A DNA stretch of 64,000 nucleotides from Opitutaceae bacterium (GTDB lineage: Bacteria > Verrucomicrobiota > Verrucomicrobiia > Opitutales > Opitutaceae): contig JAEUGX010000092.1 of the NCBI GenBank assembly GCA_016795545.1, positions 78,870 through 142,869 of the forward strand, written 5' to 3'. Of the stretch, positions 1 to 8,435 are shown in pieces; the stretch's first letter is position 1; every line of letters begins with the position of its first letter. Both the position numbers and the translations under genes were made by a program. The notes below the pieces were generated by a model. That model was given only the letters and a program-made list of their open reading frames with translations, had not been told where the DNA came from and made no database searches.

Positions 1-1013
1 GCGGCCGCCGCGGCCAGCTCCGCCGGCGGGTAGCGACCGCCGTCCGAGAAACGCTGCCAGATGGAAGGCTCGTAGTGCGGGCGGTACGGCGCCAGCCAGT
101 CGCGGTGGATCCGGTGGGCCTCGCTGAGGGCGGTGACCGAGTAGGCGCCGACCGAGCCCTGCCAGGAGGCCAGCAGGCCGGCGGCCGTGGCCCGGTCGGC
201 GGCGGGCGCCAGCGCCGCCGCGGCCCGGCGGCAGGCGGCGGCGGTCTCCGGGTCGAAGGCGATGCCGAACGCCTCCGGAGGCAGATGGCAGCCGCGGGGC
301 GTCGAGGAGGCGCGGGCGTCCGCCGGCACCAGGGCGCGCCACGTGGCGAGCAGGTCCGCCGCGTGGGCGGTGAACCAGCCGGCCGTGTCGAGCGAGGGCG
401 AGAGCGGCATGGCATCGCGGATGAGGGCGTCGCCCGGAGTCAGCCGGAACCCGTACACGCCGCAGAAGGCGGCCGGCACGCGGATCGACCCGCCGGTGTC
501 CGATCCCACCGCCAGCGGGGCCACGCCGGCCGCGACGAGGGCCGCGGAGCCGCTGCTGGAGCCGCCGGAAAGCCGGTCGGGGAAGCGCGGATGCGGGCAG
601 TCGCCGTAGTGGGCGTTGTCGCCGAACAGGCCGGCGGCGAATTCGACCAGGTGCGTCTTGCCGGCGCAGGCGGCGCCGGCGGCCGAGAGCCGGCGGGCGA
701 TGGCGCTGTCGGCGTCCGGCAGCCCGCGGACCTCCGCCAGGAAGGTCGATCCCGCCCGGGTCGGGATGCCCCGCAGGTCGAAAAGGTCCTTGAGCAGGTA
801 GGGCACGCCCGCCAGCGGCCGGCCCGGGTCCGCCGCGCCCAGGGCCAGCGCCAGGTCTTGTTCGGGCCGGATCCAGGCCAGCGCCGCCGTGCGCAGCGCG
901 TCCGGCAGCCGCGCGATGTGTGCGTGCACCGCGCGGGCGGCGGCCGCGGGCGGCAGGGAGCGCCAGGCGGCGAACGGCAAAGTGGCTGGCGTTTTGGGCG
1001 GGTTTGTGTCCAT
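1..1013 (-). CDS. Amidase signature family hydrolase (partial, C-terminus beyond window)
   Basis: The minus-strand frame is open from an ATG at 1013 to the window edge, giving 337 codons; the C-terminal part is missing. The amidase signature is clear: the KD motif in LLKDLFD (Lys75), the GGSSSGS segment (cis-Ser about 152) and GSDTGGSIRVP (nucleophile Ser176), with the usual 24-residue spacing between the two serines. Such enzymes hydrolyse carboxamides in the cytoplasm, but the substrate cannot be read from sequence. Its start lies only 13 bp from the divergent ABC ATPase start at 1027, so the two share a control region inside their 5-prime ends or one start is further downstream. Linked function with the transporter is an inference. 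Confidence 0.85.
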   Translation of the reverse strand, partial: MDTNPPKTPATLPFAAWRSLPPAAAARAVHAHIARLPDALRTAALAWIRPEQDLALALGAADPGRPLAGVPYLLKDLFDLRGIPTRAGSTFLAEVRGLPDADSAIARRLSAAGAACAGKTHLVEFAAGLFGDNAHYGDCPHPRFPDRLSGGSSSGSAALVAAGVAPLAVGSDTGGSIRVPAAFCGVYGFRLTPGDALIRDAMPLSPSLDTAGWFTAHAADLLATWRALVPADARASSTPRGCHLPPEAFGIAFDPETAAACRRAAAALAPAADRATAAGLLASWQGSVGAYSVTALSEAHRIHRDWLAPYRPHYEPSIWQRFSDGGRYPPAELAAAA

Positions 1014-1026
1014 TCGTGCCCCATCC

Positions 1027-1803
1027 ATGGAGGGACCCGAGCCGATCGTCAAATTCACCGCGCTGCGCAAGCGGTATGGGAGCGGACCCGTGGTGCTCGA
1101 CAATCTGACCCTGGCGGCGGCCGAGGGCGACTTCATCAGCCTGATCGGCCCCAGCGGCTGCGGCAAATCCACGATCCTCAAGCTGGTCTCCGGCCTCAAT
1201 CCGGTTTCGGAAGGGCAGCTGGCCGTGCTCGGCACCACGCCGCGGCAGGCGCGGGACCGGCAGGCCTTCATCTTCCAGGATGCCACGCTGCTGCCCTGGC
1301 TGACGGCGCGAAGGAACGTGGAGCTGCCGCTGCGGCTCCGCGGCAGTCCGGCGGCCGAGCGGCGGGCGAAGGCGCGGGAGATGCTCGCGCTGGTCGGGCT
1401 CGACCATGCGCAGGACTATTTCCCGCGGCAGCTCTCGGGCGGCATGCGGATGCGGGTGTCGATCGCCCGGGCCCTGACGCTTTCGCCCCGGCTGCTGCTG
1501 CTCGACGAGCCGTTCGGGGCGCTGGACGAGATGACGCGGAACCGGCTGAACGAGGAGCTGCTGGCGCTCCGCGAGCGGTGGCGCTTCACGGCCCTGTTCG
1601 TGACCCATTCGGTGAGCGAGGCGGTTTTCCTTTCCAACCGCATCATGGTCATGGCCGCCCATCCCGGACGCCTGCACGGCGAGGTGCGGGTCGACTTCCC
1701 GTATCCGCGCGCCGGCGAGCTGCGCGGCCGCCCCGAGTTCCAGGCCAAGGTCAACGAGGTGTCGCGGCTGCTGCACGAGGTGGAGGAGACCGTGAGCCCA
1801 TGA
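1027..1803 (+). CDS. ABC transporter ATP-binding protein, NitT/TauT/SsuB type
   Basis: This 258-residue ATPase powers an importer for a small organic solute. Visible motifs are Walker A GPSGCGKST (41-49), Q-loop FQD (83-85), signature LSGGM (136-140), Walker B with the family-typical LLLLDEPFGALD (157-168) and a VTHS H-loop. The LPWLTARRNV stretch after the Q-loop is characteristic of the nitrate/taurine/sulfonate/pyrimidine importers. I chose the ATG at 1027 because an upstream in-frame extension has no similarity to the family. Its TGA overlaps the permease ATG (ATGA), so the two are translationally coupled. The substrate is unresolved; the associated binding protein points to thiamine-precursor-like ligands. 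Confidence 0.92.
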   Translation: MEGPEPIVKFTALRKRYGSGPVVLDNLTLAAAEGDFISLIGPSGCGKSTILKLVSGLNPVSEGQLAVLGTTPRQARDRQAFIFQDATLLPWLTARRNVELPLRLRGSPAAERRAKAREMLALVGLDHAQDYFPRQLSGGMRMRVSIARALTLSPRLLLLDEPFGALDEMTRNRLNEELLALRERWRFTALFVTHSVSEAVFLSNRIMVMAAHPGRLHGEVRVDFPYPRAGELRGRPEFQAKVNEVSRLLHEVEETVSP

Positions 1804-2609
1804 AGGCGCCGATCATGAAGAAACCGTCTTCGCTCCAGCTCTGGCTGCTGCCGGTGGTGAGCGGCCTGGCGTTTGTCGGGCTCTGGTACGGCGTGCGCCG
1901 CTGGTCGGGCCTGCAGAGCTGGATCCTGCCTACGCCGGCCGAGATCATCGCGGCCGCCTGGACCGAGCGGGCGCGGCTGCTCGCGGCGGCCGGCAACACG
2001 GCGGTCGGCGCGCTCGCCGGCTTCCTGCTCGCCGGCGTGCTCGGCTTCGGCACCTCGATGCTGCTCGGCGTGTCGCGCGCGCTGCGGGCCAGCCTGTACC
2101 CGTGGCTGCTGGTGCTGCAGATGACGCCCGTGATCGTGCTCACGCCGATCATCGTGCTGTGGGCCGGACCAGGGCTGCCGGGCATCGTGACCGTGACTTG
2201 GCTGATCAGCTATTTCCCGATTGTCGCCAACATGACGCAGGGGCTGCTCTCGACGGACATGAACCACGTCGCGCTCTTCCGCATGGCCAACGCCACCCCG
2301 CTGCAGGAGATGCTGCTCCTGCGGGTGCCGTCCGCGATGCCGTACTACCTGGCCGGCCTGCGGATCGCCGCCACGCTGGCCCCGATCGGCGCGATCTTCG
2401 GCGAATACATGGTCGGCAATTCGTCCGGCGGCACCGGCGGGCTCGGCTTCCTGGTGTACAGCTACAACACCCAGATCAAGATCCCCGCCCTGTTCGCGAC
2501 GGCGCTGACCAGCTGCCTGCTGGGTTTCGTCTTCGTGGCGGCCGTCTCGTTCCTCAACTGGGCCGTGCTGCACCAGTGGCACGATTCCTTCGAGCGCGCG
2601 GACCACTAG
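1800..2609 (+). CDS. ABC transporter permease, NitT/TauT family
   Basis: A 269-residue inner-membrane permease with about six hydrophobic helices. The start ATG overlaps the stop of the ATPase gene; a second ATG 15 bases later (MKKPSS) is possible. The segment from LAGNTAVGALAGF onward and the EAA-like loop (ANATPLQEMLLLRVP) match the BPD_transp_1 arrangement of SsuC/TauC/ThiX proteins. It should form the translocation channel with the preceding ATPase and receive substrate from the lipoprotein encoded about 180 bp downstream. Length is normal for the family and no frame damage is seen. Confidence 0.9.
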   Translation: MKAPIMKKPSSLQLWLLPVVSGLAFVGLWYGVRRWSGLQSWILPTPAEIIAAAWTERARLLAAAGNTAVGALAGFLLAGVLGFGTSMLLGVSRALRASLYPWLLVLQMTPVIVLTPIIVLWAGPGLPGIVTVTWLISYFPIVANMTQGLLSTDMNHVALFRMANATPLQEMLLLRVPSAMPYYLAGLRIAATLAPIGAIFGEYMVGNSSGGTGGLGFLVYSYNTQIKIPALFATALTSCLLGFVFVAAVSFLNWAVLHQWHDSFERADH

Positions 2610-2790
2610 TTCAGGCGGTTGCAGCGATGATCAAGTCGTCCGGCTGACTCAACGCATCCTTCGCCTGATGATCCCGTATCGGTGTTCCGCCGGGCGGGCC
2701 GCCGGAGCTGCTTGACCTATTCGGCTTATTCCACGGAGCAGGCTTCCCTTTGCGTGTGGAACTGATCAAGAGTGCCGTTGTTCTCCGCGC

Positions 2791-3783
2791 ATGAACTCCT
2801 CGTTGTCTCGTCTCTTCTGCCTGCTCCTGGGATTGGTGCTCGCCGCCGGTTGTGGCCGGCAGCCGGCGTCGTCACCGGCGGGCTCCCCGGGCCTGGTGAA
2901 GGTCCGTTTTCAGACCGACTGGTTTCCGCAACCCGAGCATGGCGGCTATTACCAGGCGCTGGCCAAGGGCTACTATGCCGAGGAGGGCCTGGAGGTGGAG
3001 ATCCTGCCGGGCGGGCCGAATGCGCAGGTGATGAGCTCGGTTGCGGTCGGCCGGGCCGACCTGGGCATGACCAACGGCGACGACGTGATCGTGGCGGTGG
3101 CGCGCGGGCTGCCGATCAAGATGGTGGCGGCCGAGATGCAGCGGGACCCGCAGGGCATCCTGTTTCACGAGGAGCATCCGCTGCGCAGCCTGCGGGATCT
3201 GGAAGGCAAGACGCTGATGGCCGGGGCCGGATCGACCTGGCTGGAGGTGCTCAGCAAGAAGCTCGGGATCAAGTTCAACCTGATGCCGCTGGTGGGCGAC
3301 CTGGCGCGCTTCATGAACGACCCCACCTTCGTGCAGCAGTGTTTCGTGACCAACGAGCCCTACTTCGCCCGGCAGCGCGGCGCGCAGGTCGGGGCGCTGC
3401 TGATCGCCAGCGACGAGTATGAGCCTTACCGCGTGATCTTCACGGGCCGCGATTACCTGGCGAAACATCCGGAAGTCGTGAGGAAATTCGTGCGGGCCAG
3501 CGTCCGCGGCTGGATCGACTACCTCGGCGGCGACCCGGCCGCGGCGAACCGGCTGCTCGCCGCCAAGCGGAGCGACCTGCCGGCCGAGTTCATGACTTAC
3601 AGCATCAAGGCGATGAACGATTACCGGCTGGTGGCCGGCGACCCCGCCAAGGGCGAACGGGTCGGACTGCTGACCGCGGCCCGGATCCAAAAGCAGATCG
3701 ACCTCCTGCGGGAGATCGGCGTGCTCGACCGGCACGTCGGGGTTGCGGATGTCGCCGCGCTGGAATTTGTCCCGGCGCCCTGA
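2791..3783 (+). CDS. NMT1/THI5-like ABC substrate-binding lipoprotein
   Basis: The 330-residue product begins with a lipoprotein signal ending VLAAGC (lipidated Cys21). The mature start, QTDWFPQPEHGGYYQAL, matches the NMT1/THI5 group, which includes ThiY-type binders of formylaminopyrimidine, and related nitrate/sulfonate binders. Together with the ATPase and permease just upstream it completes an importer. No TPP riboswitch core (CTGAGA) is present in the 181-bp gap ahead of it, so thiamine-linked control is not supported here. The pyrimidine ligand is an inference from the DWF..PEHGG pattern; aromatic sulfonates or other amines remain possible. Confidence 0.85.
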   Translation: MNSSLSRLFCLLLGLVLAAGCGRQPASSPAGSPGLVKVRFQTDWFPQPEHGGYYQALAKGYYAEEGLEVEILPGGPNAQVMSSVAVGRADLGMTNGDDVIVAVARGLPIKMVAAEMQRDPQGILFHEEHPLRSLRDLEGKTLMAGAGSTWLEVLSKKLGIKFNLMPLVGDLARFMNDPTFVQQCFVTNEPYFARQRGAQVGALLIASDEYEPYRVIFTGRDYLAKHPEVVRKFVRASVRGWIDYLGGDPAAANRLLAAKRSDLPAEFMTYSIKAMNDYRLVAGDPAKGERVGLLTAARIQKQIDLLREIGVLDRHVGVADVAALEFVPAP

Positions 3784-3804
3784 AATCTCTCTCTCAACAA
3801 ACCC

Positions 3805-4266
3805 ATGAGCATCGAAGCCAAGCTGGCCGAACTCGGCCTCAAACTACCGAATCCTCCGGCGGTGGCCGGCAGTTACGTGCCCTTTGTCCGGGCCGGCAAC
3901 CTGCTGTACCTCGCCGGCACGATCAGCTCGTTCAACGGCGAAATGACCCACGTGGGCCAGGTCGGGAAGGAGCAAACCGTGCAGACCGGCTACGAATCGG
4001 CCCGGATCTGCGCGCTGAACACCCTGGCGAATATCAAGGCAGCGACGGGCAGTCTCGACAGCGTGAAACAGTTCGTGCTGGTCACGGGCTTCGTCAACGC
4101 GGTGAGCGGGTTCACCGACAGCCCGGCTGTGATCAACGGCGCGTCGGAGCTGTTCGGCGGGCTTTACGGCGACGCCGGCAAGCACGCCCGGGCCGCGGTC
4201 GCGGCCGCGGGGCTGCCCAAGGGATCGACGGTGGAGATCCAGGTCATCGTCGAGCTGAAGCCCTGA
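3805..4266 (+). CDS. RidA/YjgF-family protein
   Basis: A 153-residue protein with the RidA-like fold: an N-terminal extension followed by GNLLYLAGTIS and the C-terminal strand GSTVEIQVIVEL. This length and pattern fit the longer YjgF_endoribonc-type subgroup rather than classical RidA of about 128 residues. Classical members hydrolyse reactive enamines/imines from PLP enzymes using a conserved Arg near the C-terminus; I do not see that canonical arginine motif, so enamine deaminase activity is uncertain. It lies 21 bp after the binding-protein gene and converges with argA. The start ATG follows directly on the upstream gene and suits the family. Confidence 0.85.
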   Translation: MSIEAKLAELGLKLPNPPAVAGSYVPFVRAGNLLYLAGTISSFNGEMTHVGQVGKEQTVQTGYESARICALNTLANIKAATGSLDSVKQFVLVTGFVNAVSGFTDSPAVINGASELFGGLYGDAGKHARAAVAAAGLPKGSTVEIQVIVELKP

Positions 4267-4280
4267 TCCCCGCGGGCGGA

Positions 4281-5579
4281 TCAGAGCTTCTTGACTAGCA
4301 CCTTCGAGTTCCGGCCGCTGTCCTCGTAGGCCTTGAGCCGGGACTCGGGCAGGACGTCCTTCTCCGCCTCCTCGAAGCCGCAGACGGAAGTGAAGAAGGA
4401 GAAGGCCTGGGTGGAAAGCGCGATGACCGTGCCGGCGCCGCGCTCCTTGGCCATCATGCTCGCGTACTCCACCATCTTCTTGCCGATGCCGCGGTGGTGG
4501 TAGAACGGCATGACGTAGAGCGAGCCGATCTCGGCGAACTTCGGCTTGTCGGGGTAAAGCTGCATGGAGACGCAGGCGATGATGTTCTCGTCGATCTCGA
4601 AGACGTAGAACTGCTCGATGTTCTTCTCGATGGCCTGCTGGGTGCGGTACAGGAGCTCCTCGCGCTTCACGGCCTGGCGGGTCAGGTTGTAGATGGCGCG
4701 CACGTCGCGCCGGGTGGCCTGCCGGATCTGCTGGTATTCGTTGCCGTGGATCAGGGTCCCGACGCCCTCGTTGGAGAAGATCTCGTTGAGCAGCCCGTCC
4801 AGCAGCCGGCCGTCGAGCAGGTGGATGCGCGGCGTGCCGCTTTCCACCGCCCGCACCGCGTGGGCGGCCTTGCTGCGCATGGGCTCGTTGATCGACTCCG
4901 GCTTGTGCTCGAGGATGCCGCGCAGGGCCTCGGCCGAGATCTCGTGCTTCAGCTTGCCGCCGATCTCCAGACCCTCGTGCGGGGTGAGGTAGATGATCTT
5001 GGTCGCGTGCAGCGCCTCGGCCAGCTCGGCGGCAAGCAGGTCGGAATTGATGCGCAGCGGCCGGCCGTCGCGGTCGAAGCCGATCGGGTTCAGGACGGGC
5101 ACGACCTGCGAGGAGATGAGCTGGCTGAGGAACTCCTTGTCGATCCGGTCGACGCGGCCGGTGAACTGGTGGTCGACGCCGCGGATGATGCCGATCGGCA
5201 CGGCCCGCACGGCGTTCGTCAGCGCGGCCTTCAGCCCGTTCTGGGTCAGGCCCTCGATCACGAGGTGGGTGACCCGCGAGGAGGCGCGGATGGCGAGGTC
5301 GAGGGTGGCGGCGTCGGTCACGCCCGTGCCCTGCGTGTCGGTGATCGGGATCTGGCGCGCCTTCGCCAGCTCCTCGATCTGGCGGCCGATGCCGTGGACG
5401 ATGACGATCTTGATCCCCAGGCTGCGGAGCACGGCGGCGTCGAGGAGGATGTTGGAGAAGTTCTCGTCGGCGACGATGCTCCCGTCCAGCGCGATAATGA
5501 AGATCTGGTCCTGAAAGCGGGGCACGTACTTCAGGATCCCGCGCAGGTCGGTCGGTTTGATGGTGGCGCCCTGGCTCAT
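4281..5579 (-). CDS. argA: Amino-acid N-acetyltransferase (N-acetylglutamate synthase)
   Basis: This 432-residue enzyme makes N-acetylglutamate from glutamate and acetyl-CoA, the first step of arginine synthesis. Residues from about 20 to 285 form an amino-acid-kinase-like domain (IVIVHGIGRQIEELAKAR near the start), used for arginine sensing in the family. Residues from about 290 to the end form a GNAT domain with the acetyl-CoA loop in HHRGIGKKMVEYA. Architecture and length match classical ArgA. It stands alone between convergent RidA and a minus-strand anchored protein. The start at 5579 gives the expected short lead into the kinase fold. Confidence 0.93.
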   Translation of the reverse strand: MSQGATIKPTDLRGILKYVPRFQDQIFIIALDGSIVADENFSNILLDAAVLRSLGIKIVIVHGIGRQIEELAKARQIPITDTQGTGVTDAATLDLAIRASSRVTHLVIEGLTQNGLKAALTNAVRAVPIGIIRGVDHQFTGRVDRIDKEFLSQLISSQVVPVLNPIGFDRDGRPLRINSDLLAAELAEALHATKIIYLTPHEGLEIGGKLKHEISAEALRGILEHKPESINEPMRSKAAHAVRAVESGTPRIHLLDGRLLDGLLNEIFSNEGVGTLIHGNEYQQIRQATRRDVRAIYNLTRQAVKREELLYRTQQAIEKNIEQFYVFEIDENIIACVSMQLYPDKPKFAEIGSLYVMPFYHHRGIGKKMVEYASMMAKERGAGTVIALSTQAFSFFTSVCGFEEAEKDVLPESRLKAYEDSGRNSKVLVKKL

Positions 5580-5657
5580 CTTCGGTGGAGCGTGTTCATC
5601 GGATATCGCGCCGCGCTCGTCAATGGGGGAGTGCGGCGCCGCGCCGCGGCGCCGGGT

Positions 5658-6284
5658 TCAACGCACCTCGAACGTCCAGACAGCCGCGGGGCCATTGGCG
5701 ACGATACGCATCTGGTAGCGGCCCGGCGGCAGGCCGGAGGTCGCAAAATGCAGCCAGTAGGTGGAATCGTTCCAGCGGCTCTTCAGCTCGCGTCCGGGCA
5801 GGGGCTCGATCGCGGGCACCAGGACGAACTCGTGGTCGCGGCGGTAGAGGGTGAGCTCGCCCAGCTGGGCCTTCAGGTCGGCCAGGCTGGCGGTGAAGTA
5901 GGCGCTGTAGCCGGCGTCCCGGCTGACCGCGGCCGGGGCGACGACCCGGTCGATGCTGGCGAGCAGGCGCGGCGGTTCGGCGAAGTTGGGCGCGAAGTCG
6001 GCGCCGAGTCCGGGACTGGCGCGGGTGACCGCCGCCGGCGGCGAGGCGTCCGCCGGCTTCTCCGCCGGCACCCGGGTGTCGACGGGCACCTTCTGCCAGC
6101 CGGCGGCGAGCAGGCGGGCGGTGGTGGCGCGATCCTGGGCGTCCTGGTAGGGGCGGTAGGCGCGGCCGGGCTTGCGGAAGTAGAGGTTGACCAGCGTGTA
6201 GCCGGCGACGAACAGCACGATCGCGACCACGATCCATTTCATGGGCCAGGGTTTGGGCGCGGGACGGCGGGCGGGCGCGGACAT
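5658..6284 (-). CDS. Hypothetical single-pass membrane protein
   Basis: I do not recognise this 208-residue protein. It has a short basic N-terminus, one hydrophobic segment (about 15-34, WIVVAIVLFVAGYTLVNLYF) and a probably periplasmic body of about 170 residues. The body ends in a beta-rich stretch (YWLHFATSGLPPGRYQMRI) resembling an Ig-like or FlgD-like fold end, but this is only an impression. The ATG at 6284 was preferred over longer upstream readings because it places the hydrophobic segment near the N-terminus. It diverges from proS with an 82-bp gap. Its stop lies 78 bp before the argA start on the same strand, so co-transcription with argA is possible. Confidence 0.75.
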   Translation of the reverse strand: MSAPARRPAPKPWPMKWIVVAIVLFVAGYTLVNLYFRKPGRAYRPYQDAQDRATTARLLAAGWQKVPVDTRVPAEKPADASPPAAVTRASPGLGADFAPNFAEPPRLLASIDRVVAPAAVSRDAGYSAYFTASLADLKAQLGELTLYRRDHEFVLVPAIEPLPGRELKSRWNDSTYWLHFATSGLPPGRYQMRIVANGPAAVWTFEVR

Positions 6285-6366
6285 CGGGGTGTTATCGCGG
6301 GCGAAAGCCGGCGGGAGCAAATACATTTGCGCCGTTTCGGGGGAGTTGTTCTCCTGCCGGGCTCCC

Positions 6367-8133
6367 ATGAAATCTTGGTCGCAAACGTTCATCCCGACGC
6401 TGAAGGAAAGCCCGTCCGACGCGGAGATCGCGTCGCACAAGCTGCTGTTGCGGGCCGGCCTGGTCCGCAAGCTGGGCGGCGGCCTCTACACCTACCTGCC
6501 GGCGGGCCTGCGGGTGGTCCAGAAGATCAGCCAGATCTGCCGGGAGGAGATGGACCGCGAGGGCGCCATCGAGCTGGCGATGCCTTTCGTGCACCCGGTC
6601 GACCACTGGCGGGAGGGCCCGCGCTGGGCGGCCGCGCGCGAGATCATGTACCGCGTCGACCACGCCGGCGACGGCCGGCGTCCGCCGAAGGAGCCGGAGT
6701 TCGTGCTCGGGCCGACGCATGAGGAGATCATCACGCCGCTGGTCAAGACGGAGATCACCAGCTACCGCGACCTGCCGAAGAACTTCTACCAGATCGGCAC
6801 CAAGTTCCGGAACGAGATCCGGCCGCGCTACGGGCTGATGCGCGCGCGGGAGTTCATCATGAAGGACGCCTACAGCTTCGACGCCACCGACGAGGCGGCC
6901 GTGGCGAGCTACAACCGGATGAAGCGGGCCTACGGGGCTTTCTTCTCCCGGTGCGGGCTGAAGACGATCGCGGTCGAGGCCGACACCGGCGTGATGGGCG
7001 GCAGTTTCTCGCACGAGTTCATGGTGCCGGCGCCGGTCGGCGACGACGACATCGTGTATTGCGAGGAGAGCGGCTACTCCGCCAACCGCGAGAAGGCGAC
7101 CAGCGGCCTCGTGCCGCCGGATTTGCCGGACGCCGCGCCCGACGGCGCGCTGGAGGAGTTTGCCACGCCCGGGGTCGTCACCATCGCCGCGCTCGCGGCG
7201 GCGCCCTACCACGTGGCGCCCGACCGGCAGTTCAAGACCCTGGTCTACGTCGGGGACGGCAAGCCGTTCCTGGTCGTGCTCCGGGGCTGCGACGACCTCG
7301 AGGAGGCGAAGCTGGGCGCGCTTGGCTTCCAGCTCTGGCGTCCGGCCACGCCGGAGGAGATCGAGCCGATCATGGGCGCCAAGCCCGGCAGCCTCGGCAC
7401 GGTGCGCGGCACCCTCCGCAATCCCGGGGCGCTGGCGGGCATCTTCGCCGACCATGCCATCCGCCTGGTCGGCAACGGAACCACCGGCGCCAACCGCGAC
7501 GGCTTCCACCTGCGCCACGTCAACGTCACCCGCGACCTGGCGATCACGCGCTGGGGCGACTTCCGGACCGTGCGCGCCGGCGAGCCCGACCCGCAATCGG
7601 GCCGTCCGCTCAAGATCGCGCGGGCCATCGAGGTCGGGCACGTCTTCAAGCTCGGCACAAAATATTCGGAAAAGTTCGGCGCGATCTACACGGACGACCA
7701 GAAGCAGACGCACCCTCTGGTCATGGGCTGCTACGGCATCGGCATCAGCCGCACGCTCCAGGCCATCATCGAGCAGAGCAACGACGCCGACGGCATCATC
7801 TGGCCGTGGGCGGTGGCGCCCTGGCAGGTGCTGGTCGTAAACCTCGATCCGCAGGATCCGGCGGCCAGCGAGCTTTGCCGCCGGCTCGGCGAGGCGGCCG
7901 AGGCCGCGGGAGCGGACGTGCTGCTCGACGACCGCAGCGAACGTCCGGGCGTGAAGTTCAAGGACGCCGACCTGATCGGCCTCCCCCTGCGTCTGACCGT
8001 GGGCGGCAAGGGCCTGAAAGAAGGCATTTTCGAGCTGAAATGGCGCACGGGCAAGGAGGTCCGCAAGGTGCCGGTCGCCGAGGCCGCCACCGTGGTGGCG
8101 GCGGCCGTGCGCGAGGCGGCGGGCCGCGCATGA
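6367..8133 (+). CDS. proS: Prolyl-tRNA synthetase, bacterial type
   Basis: This 588-residue class II synthetase charges tRNA-Pro. Motif 2 is seen in RPRYGLMRAREFIMKDAYSF and motif 3 in GCYGIGISRTLQA; the C-terminal anticodon-binding domain starts near residue 480 (WQVLVVNLDP). Between motifs 2 and 3, roughly residues 220-405, is an insertion ending near NRDGFHLRHVNV, the position of the YbaK-like editing domain of bacterial-type ProRS. I chose the ATG at 6367 because the family begins with this MKxSQxFIPTLKE segment. Its stop overlaps the clpS start (ATGA), so clpS and the following gene are probably co-expressed. Confidence 0.96.
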   Translation: MKSWSQTFIPTLKESPSDAEIASHKLLLRAGLVRKLGGGLYTYLPAGLRVVQKISQICREEMDREGAIELAMPFVHPVDHWREGPRWAAAREIMYRVDHAGDGRRPPKEPEFVLGPTHEEIITPLVKTEITSYRDLPKNFYQIGTKFRNEIRPRYGLMRAREFIMKDAYSFDATDEAAVASYNRMKRAYGAFFSRCGLKTIAVEADTGVMGGSFSHEFMVPAPVGDDDIVYCEESGYSANREKATSGLVPPDLPDAAPDGALEEFATPGVVTIAALAAAPYHVAPDRQFKTLVYVGDGKPFLVVLRGCDDLEEAKLGALGFQLWRPATPEEIEPIMGAKPGSLGTVRGTLRNPGALAGIFADHAIRLVGNGTTGANRDGFHLRHVNVTRDLAITRWGDFRTVRAGEPDPQSGRPLKIARAIEVGHVFKLGTKYSEKFGAIYTDDQKQTHPLVMGCYGIGISRTLQAIIEQSNDADGIIWPWAVAPWQVLVVNLDPQDPAASELCRRLGEAAEAAGADVLLDDRSERPGVKFKDADLIGLPLRLTVGGKGLKEGIFELKWRTGKEVRKVPVAEAATVVAAAVREAAGRA

Positions 8134-8435
8134 CCGCGGCCGACACCCGGGCCCGCCCGGACCAAACGCCGGCGGCCGACACCCGGACGCAGCCCGGCGA
8201 CCGCTGGCGGGTGGTCGTCCTGAACGACCCGGTGAACCTGATGTCGTACGTGGTGATGGTGTTCAAGAAAGTGCTCGGGTTTGACGAACTGAAGGCGCGC
8301 CGGCACATGCTGGAGGTGCACGAGCAGGGGCGGTCGATCGTCTGGTCGGGGGTGCGCGAGCAGGCGGAGGCGTATGCCTTTACCTTGCAACAATGGCATC
8401 TCACTGCCGTGATCGAGTCGGATGAAGCGCGTTGA
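8130..8435 (+). CDS. clpS: ATP-dependent Clp protease adaptor ClpS
   Basis: This 101-residue adaptor delivers N-degron substrates to ClpA or ClpC. The core VVVLNDPVNLMSYVVMVFKK matches the ClpS pattern (V.L.ND....M.YVV..F), including the Asn-Asp pair that contacts the N-terminal residue, followed by the helix A..HML.VH..G. The first 30 residues are a flexible Pro/Thr-rich extension, as in the family. Start overlaps the proS stop (ATGA), and the last codons overlap the next gene by 14 bp. No clpA lies in this window. Confidence 0.93.
   Translation: MTAADTRARPDQTPAADTRTQPGDRWRVVVLNDPVNLMSYVVMVFKKVLGFDELKARRHMLEVHEQGRSIVWSGVREQAEAYAFTLQQWHLTAVIESDEAR

Noticed and set aside
75..2609. Long open plus-strand frame that spans the amidase region and the ABC genes
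   Set aside because: Its first part is Arg/Gly/Ala-rich low-complexity sequence antisense to the amidase, and out of frame with the ATPase. Only its last part, the permease, is real.
2610..2790. TPP riboswitch ahead of the binding-protein gene
   Set aside because: No CTGAGA core or matching helices in the 181-bp gap.
4494..6722. A 742-codon plus-strand open frame opposite argA
   Set aside because: Asp/Val/Gly-rich sequence typical for the antisense frame of a high-GC gene. argA on the minus strand has complete family motifs.
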